NCBI GenBank assembly: GCA_022496185.1
Contig: WTXG01000149.1
Coordinates: forward strand, 25,159 to 89,158
Direction: 5' to 3'
DNA length: 64,000 nucleotides
DNA from: Multifurca ochricompacta
Lineage: Eukaryota; Basidiomycota; Agaricomycetes; Russulales; Russulaceae
Positions 59,301 through 64,000 of this stretch are shown here, piece by piece. A program made the translations under genes and the position numbers. Every line of letters begins with the position of its first letter. Position 1 is the stretch's first letter. The notes under the pieces were generated by a model. That model worked only from the letters and a program-made list of their open reading frames with translations, was not told where the DNA came from and ran no database searches.

Positions 59301-60270
59301 TTAGAAGAAGAATATGGCCATGTATATGTATGTATGAATGTATGTCACTTGTCACTTGTCAACTTTTTCTTTCTTTCTTTCTTTCTTTTTTTTTTTTTTT
59401 ATATTTTTTTCGACCCCCGTCCCGTCATTTTCGTGTGAACCATGGAAATGGGATAATGGAAAATAAAAAAACTGTCTATTAACCAAAAAAGCCTCACCAA
59501 AAAAAAAATTGCAAGTGACCAAATTTTCCTTTTCCCTTTTTCTTCAGACAGCAAGAGAAACACGAAAAAAAAACAAAAAGCAGTACAACACAACAAAAAA
59601 AACCAAAAAAGATACAATAGTTTGGCACACACGCACGCACACACACACAGAGGGGAGACAGCAGGTAAAAGAAAAAAGAAAGAAAAAAAATATACGCCAC
59701 ACAATGTATGTATATCACAGAGTTGGTGAACCTGAACACCGTTGCGAGAGAGAGAGGGGGGAAGGAGGAGGAGGAGGAGAGAAAGGGGCGATTCAATTTC
59801 TACGGGGTAATGACGATAAGGATGGGATAGAGAGAGACGAGGGGGGAGGGCGCAGCCCTGAAACCATCAATCGAGCGAGCGAGGGGGGGTGGAATCGAAT
59901 CAGTGCAAATCAGGAGGGGGGGAGCTTTTAGTAACATAAGAAGGAAGGCATCAGAGACGTAGGGAGGCAAACAACTTGTGTAGAGACAGAGAGCCACAGA
60001 GAGAGAAATTCCTTTTTTTTCAGAAACGGTCTTGATCAAAAAAAAAAACAGGGTGGGCGGCGCGCAAGATGAGATGAAATGAATTGTAACAGACACATAC
60101 AAGGTGTAAAAGGAGTTGGGGGGGGACAGTGCTAGCTGAATTGTCGGTGGTCAGTGATGGTTGGGGGGAGGGGGAGAGAGAGATTCATTTCCGTTTCCTT
60201 TATTTTATTTTATTTTTGATGTTGTTCTTTGAGCTTCTTTCTTTCTTCCTTTCTTTCTTTCTTTCGGAGA

Positions 60271-61445
60271 TTACGGGCTACGAGAACGGTACGAGAGAGA
60301 CGCTACGGAAGGATGAGTGGGTCTGACGTGAACTGCGGGGATTTCGGATTGTGAAGGAACAAAGCGACTCACCCGCCGGAGTTGTGACAGGGGGAAGCCA
60401 TGATTGTATTTGGGGTAACGCCTCCCCGCGAGACGTTGCGTGCCCATGCGCATGCGCGTGAACATGTACGTGTGCATGTGCATGTGCGTGTGCGTGTGTA
60501 TTTTCAGTGCGCGAGAGCAAAGGGGCAATAGATGGGTGATTGTATTGGTGTGGGGGCAGTGCACTGACGGGAGGCACGGCGCTGTGTTGAGGCGGTGATG
60601 GGCGTACTTTAAGCGATGATGTAGCCAAGGGACCTCGCTTGTGAGGAAATTGCTCTGGCCTCGCACGATTGTGCGTACGCTCGAATAGTCCGCATTTGTT
60701 GCATAACTGTCCCATGGAAAGGTTAGAGAATGAAAATGTTTTTTTAAAAGGCAAGGGAAGTCAATGTGTGTGTGTAAAAGTATACATACCACTTTTCCTG
60801 GGTTCAAACTCGACCTTCTCCATGTGGATGTATCTGTTGTACAGCAATTGAAACAGCGTCTACGAATCCTGTCGTTCAGTTTAGTCGTCGCGTCATCTGT
60901 ATATATAGCATTAAACTGTTGTTGTCCGGGGTAGTGATAAGCGAGTTCATGTGCTCCGCCGCCAGAGACCTGAGATGGAACGACGTGTGCAGGTGAGGGA
61001 TATACTGTAGTACGAGCTGCCCCGTCGTGCATGGAATGATAGCGAGGTTCAGCCCGTGGTTGAACACGATAGGGCGACTCCGAGAGCCCAGCTGATTGCT
61101 GGTAAAATGCACGTGGGCGCTCCGATTCGGGGCCTGGATATGTGACATCGCTATTATAAGAAGAGGTGACATGAGCGCCCTGAGCTGAACCCCGTCTAGT
61201 TGGAGCAGGAGAAGACACAGAGGAGCGGTCTAAGGAAGAGGTGGAGAGGGAAGGGGATTGAGGGAGAGTGGCAATAGGCGGAGGGGGAGAGTGCTGTGCA
61301 TGAGAGATGTTTGCAAGACGGGCATCGCTGTGAAGGTAGTGAAATCGTACTCGGATGAATATCGGGGGATGGAAGGGTTAGATATAATATAATTATGAGG
61401 GACATACTGTGAGACATAATGAGGAGCATCGATACGACGGGACAT
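60271..61445 (-). CDS. GATA-type zinc-finger transcription factor (5' end unresolved)
   Basis: The 3' exons are clear: main exon down to 60790, then 60373-60706, then 60271-60332, all in phase. The finger is split by an intron: RRRCFNCCTTDTSTWRRSSL, NPGKV / LCNKCGLFERTHNRARPEQF, giving C-x2-C-x19-C-x2-C followed by a basic tail. Upstream is a long disordered region with Tyr/Pro/His (VTYPGPESERPRAFYQQSAG). Downstream is Pro-rich, then a His-Ala run (THAHAHAHAHVHVHAHAHGH). It should act in the nucleus on GATA sites. MSRRIDAPHYVSQYVPHNYI at 61445 is a likely early part, but one base appears to be missing near 61345 between DFTT and DARLANISHAQ. Exons further upstream (to about 61850 or 62060) are possible. 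Confidence 0.8.
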
Positions 61446-62100
61446 GTCGTCAAGTTTGGAAAAGGAATCGCAGTTCGGTTTGGACTCTGGTGGAATGGAT
61501 GAGCTGCGCGGGGGAAATTGACTCTCAATTCTTGATGCGATAGCTAGTAAAGGAGGCTAGAGGTGAGGAGATATTGAGAAAAAAAAAGGAGAAGCGAGTG
61601 AGAGAATGCAGGGGGCAGAGGAGGGGGAAGGGGGAAGGTGAATTAATGGAGTACCTTTGTGTAAGATGATGATGACGATGAAGAGATTTCGGGATGAGGA
61701 CGAGGATGATGATGATCGTGATGAAATGAGGGAGATGTGTCTTTACGATCACCAGATCCGAGATCGCTTAAAATTGGAGACGGTGGAGAGGGACGAGCGC
61801 CAGGTGGCCGACGAGTTGATAAGGTCGGTGACTGGTCGGAGGGTGAACTGGGAGAAATATGAAAAAGAAGAAAGAAGGGAAGGGTGAGGACAGGACAATA
61901 AACTGATAACAGATTTGTAGAGAGAGTAGAGAGAGAGGGTCTCGTTGAGATCAAACATGGAGGTTATAAGGACTTACCGCATCGTTTATGGCTGTTCTTC
62001 CGAGCCGAGAGTATGCGGAGGTGGCTTTGATGGTGATGGAGGGAAGCCAACCCAGTGAGAATGGGCAGCGCCCGCAGAAACCGCGGAAGGATCAGAAAGA
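61446..62100 (-). other. possible 5' exons of the GATA gene
   Basis: The minus strand has IESQFPPRSSSIPPESKPNC directly before MSRRIDAP. Beyond an intron-like stretch lies a Pro/Ser/His-rich segment (61655-61847, e.g. SPSDQSPTLSTRRPPGAR) with good splice sites at both ends, but its phase does not match the next exon. Another Pro-rich frame is at 61986-62130 (VGFPPSPSKPPPHTLG). Low complexity prevents a firm model. Confidence 0.4.
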
Positions 62101-62360
62101 AGCCTGTCGGGCGCGTACTGCACTTTGAAACTTGGAAACAAAAAAGGGGGAGGGATTGGTAGTGGGTAGTGGGGATGAGTATGTTGTGTGTGTGTGAGTG
62201 TGTGGGTGTGTGTGGATAGGGTGGTTTGGGGGGGGGGGGGTATGCCCGGGCTATTTCTGATAGATAGATATTGAAGTCTGTCTTTCCAAAAGTTTACAAT
62301 CTGGGCCACAAGTTTGGCTATAAAAGATCTAACGGGGGTAAAAGTGATTAGTATTGGTAC

Positions 62361-62396
62361 AGCAGTAGCAGTAGCAGTAGCAGTAGCAGTAGCAGC
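62361..62396. repeat. (GTAGCA)n hexanucleotide repeat
   Basis: About six tandem CAGTAG units. Confidence 0.9.
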
Positions 62397-62754
62397 AAAG
62401 GCAGTGAGTGACTCTATCTGCCTGTGTCTGACTGACTGTCACTCGTCGTCGTTGGTGTTCGTGTGGTCGTGAACTCGCCGCCGCCGCGGTCTTGCATCGG
62501 ATCAAATCTTGATAGATTCCTTCCCAGTTCCGTTCTTTCGCATTTCCCCGATATTGGCTCTGCTCTACGCTGCTGCTCTGATCTGACTTACACTCTCTTC
62601 AAATGTGCCACCAGATTTACTTTTTACCTATCATCATCACATCATAAATTTCAAAAAACGAAACAAAATTAAAAATAAATAAATAAACCGAAAAACAAGT
62701 AAACAAAGAAAAGGAAGAAAGAAAGAAAGAAAGAAAAAAACGTCGTCCTTACGT

Positions 62755-62779
62755 TCAATTCAATTCAATTCAATTCAAT
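62755..62779. repeat. (AATTC)n pentanucleotide repeat
   Basis: Five tandem TTCAA/AATTC units, directly after an AAAG-rich stretch. Confidence 0.9.
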
Positions 62780-64000
62780 GGGAAATGAGGCTGAGACTTT
62801 ACAAAGTAAAAGGTTGTGCGTGGCGTTTAACGTATCCCCGTCCCGTGGACTAGCACTTGATTCTTTACTCTTTACGGAATATTATTTCGTTACATCCCCC
62901 TTGTCAGCTTCGGTGATGTCACACCTCAACTCTTTCTATCACTCAGGGCAACCCTTCCAGGGGTCCACTCTTCTCAAGAATGGTATCCTGTTCGGGGCGG
63001 TCTTTGACGGCCACGATGAACCTGTCATGTGTTGTAGCTTGACTGCTTGACTAGTTGACTCTTCCCTTCTTCTCTGGGCGGTCGGTCGATCGGTTTCACT
63101 CGGAAGTGATCTCATTCTCTATAGCAGCTAACTAGTTCATCATCATCATCATCATCAACAACAACAACAACAACAACAAAACAAAAACAAAAACAACATC
63201 ATCATCATCATAACCACCTTGAGACCAGACACAAGGACAGTCCAAACTTGGAATGCCGCGTCATTTTGAGCGGCCCTTAGACGGATAGTCCGGAGATGGG
63301 TTCGATCATTTACTGACTTGCGTGAGTCTGATCATCACGTTTTCGTGATGGCCACCATAGGTGACAATCTCTCTATCACTCGCTGCGCGATCCTTCACTT
63401 AAAGCCAGCGACGCTACCATTGTATTGATCCTATTTTAAAATAAGGACAGCAAATCCCGTTAACCCTGTCCCCGTCCGTGGCCGTGGCCGTGTCTGTGTC
63501 CTTGCTACTGTGAAAACACCACCTTGACACCACCCTGGCCACAAGTTCAGTCAAAGTTGCGGATGTGCGGATTCAAAAAGCATCAAATTTCAAGCGGTTG
63601 AACCACCAGCACCACTAAATAAACATCACCCACCACGAGTCATATCTGAAACGGGGAAAAAGGGACAAGAGTGGAGAAGAACAAAAGGCCCGCACTTGAG
63701 CCTCTTCGACTGACTCTTCCCCAACTTAACCGGTACTCGCCTGCCTCCACACGTCACCGCCTTCCATTCAGACAGCTCCTAGTATCTCTCCCCCCCCTTT
63801 CCCCCGCCCCCAACCACATTCCCTCATTCAACATTTATAGAAGCCTTATTTCAGAGGTAATTTTATGGTGAGGTACAACTCTATGTGCGCACATATAGGA
63901 TGGGGTAGTGGGGGGGAAGGTACCACGAGGGGGTCAGCAAACGAACAATATCGTCTGAGAAGATAGAACCCAATATATAATATATACATATGTATATCAA

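Larger units (their letters stand above)
53271..60270. other. 7-kb gene-poor, simple-repeat-rich region
   Basis: No gene is supported. Dense homopolymers and microsatellites: CA at 54527-54572, CAT at 56369-56392, ATAG at about 58447-58471, TG at 58496-58525, TTCC at 58845-58885, TA at 59205-59222, CTTT at 59367-59386 and again at 60236-60264. All frames read through low-complexity sequence. The right part is the 3' flank of the GATA gene. Confidence 0.55.
62101..64000. other. gene-poor flank upstream of the GATA gene
   Basis: Likely promoter and leader of the GATA gene. Contains a G run (62227-62240), a GTAGCA repeat at 62361-62396, an AATTC repeat at about 62755-62779, and CAT/CAA repeats at about 63137-63196. 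Small frames (62778-63050 plus, 63671-63871 plus) show no features. Confidence 0.5.

Noticed and set aside
1..64000. tRNA and rRNA genes
   Set aside because: I looked for the TTCGA/TTCAA T-loop with paired arms and for conserved rRNA stretches and found none convincing.

Overview
The window looks like a piece of an Agaricomycete (mushroom-type basidiomycete) nuclear genome. Genes are broken by many short introns of about 50-130 nt with GT-AG ends. The protein families are typical of that group: class 2 dihydroorotate dehydrogenase, a Dcr2-type phosphoesterase, a short BTB protein, a CON-6 protein, a GATA factor, and NB-ARC/TPR STAND proteins with a helical N-terminal domain. The mobile DNA also fits: Ty3/gypsy chromodomain retrotransposons that appear to self-prime, and hAT-type MITEs. 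No tRNA, rRNA or CRISPR array was recognised.

Layout. 1-15.0 kb is a nested transposon block. It holds the 3' half of a plus-strand Ty3/gypsy element (1-4197), a decayed spacer, a complete minus-strand element of the same family (5692-13150, target duplication CTTCA), a gag stub of a second family, and an LTR of that second family split by a solo LTR of the same family (13836-15001). 15.2-25.7 kb carries two copies of one STAND/NLR-like gene in opposite orientation. The left copy (minus) has an intact main exon and a 477-bp hAT MITE about 50 bp upstream of its start. The right copy (plus) carries three single-base deletions. Between them lies a broken gene of unknown family. A 1065-bp hAT-like element follows at 25934-26998.

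27.2-35.7 kb is a normal gene cluster: Dcr2-like phosphoesterase (-), secreted CBM19-like protein (-), BTB protein (-) and mitochondrial DHODH (+). 35.7-39.4 kb is largely gene-free. 39.4-41.6 kb holds an intact 11-exon gene of unknown function (-). 43.3-48.5 kb holds a long proline-rich repeat protein gene (+) with several frame breaks. 50.0-50.6 kb encodes a small membrane protein (+) and 51.1-51.4 kb a CON-6-type protein (-). 53.3-60.2 kb is a 7-kb gene-poor stretch rich in homopolymers and microsatellites. A GATA zinc-finger gene (-) lies at 60.3-61.5 kb or beyond.

Two themes stand out. The retrotransposons show a shared signature: an 11-nt LTR-start/PBS complementarity, almost purely CpG-type LTR divergence, and an extra coiled-coil plus zinc-knuckle module after the chromodomain. 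In addition, several otherwise well-conserved genes are each broken by lone 1-nt deletions, which may be assembly errors rather than biology. All exon boundaries were read by eye from frame continuity and splice consensus.
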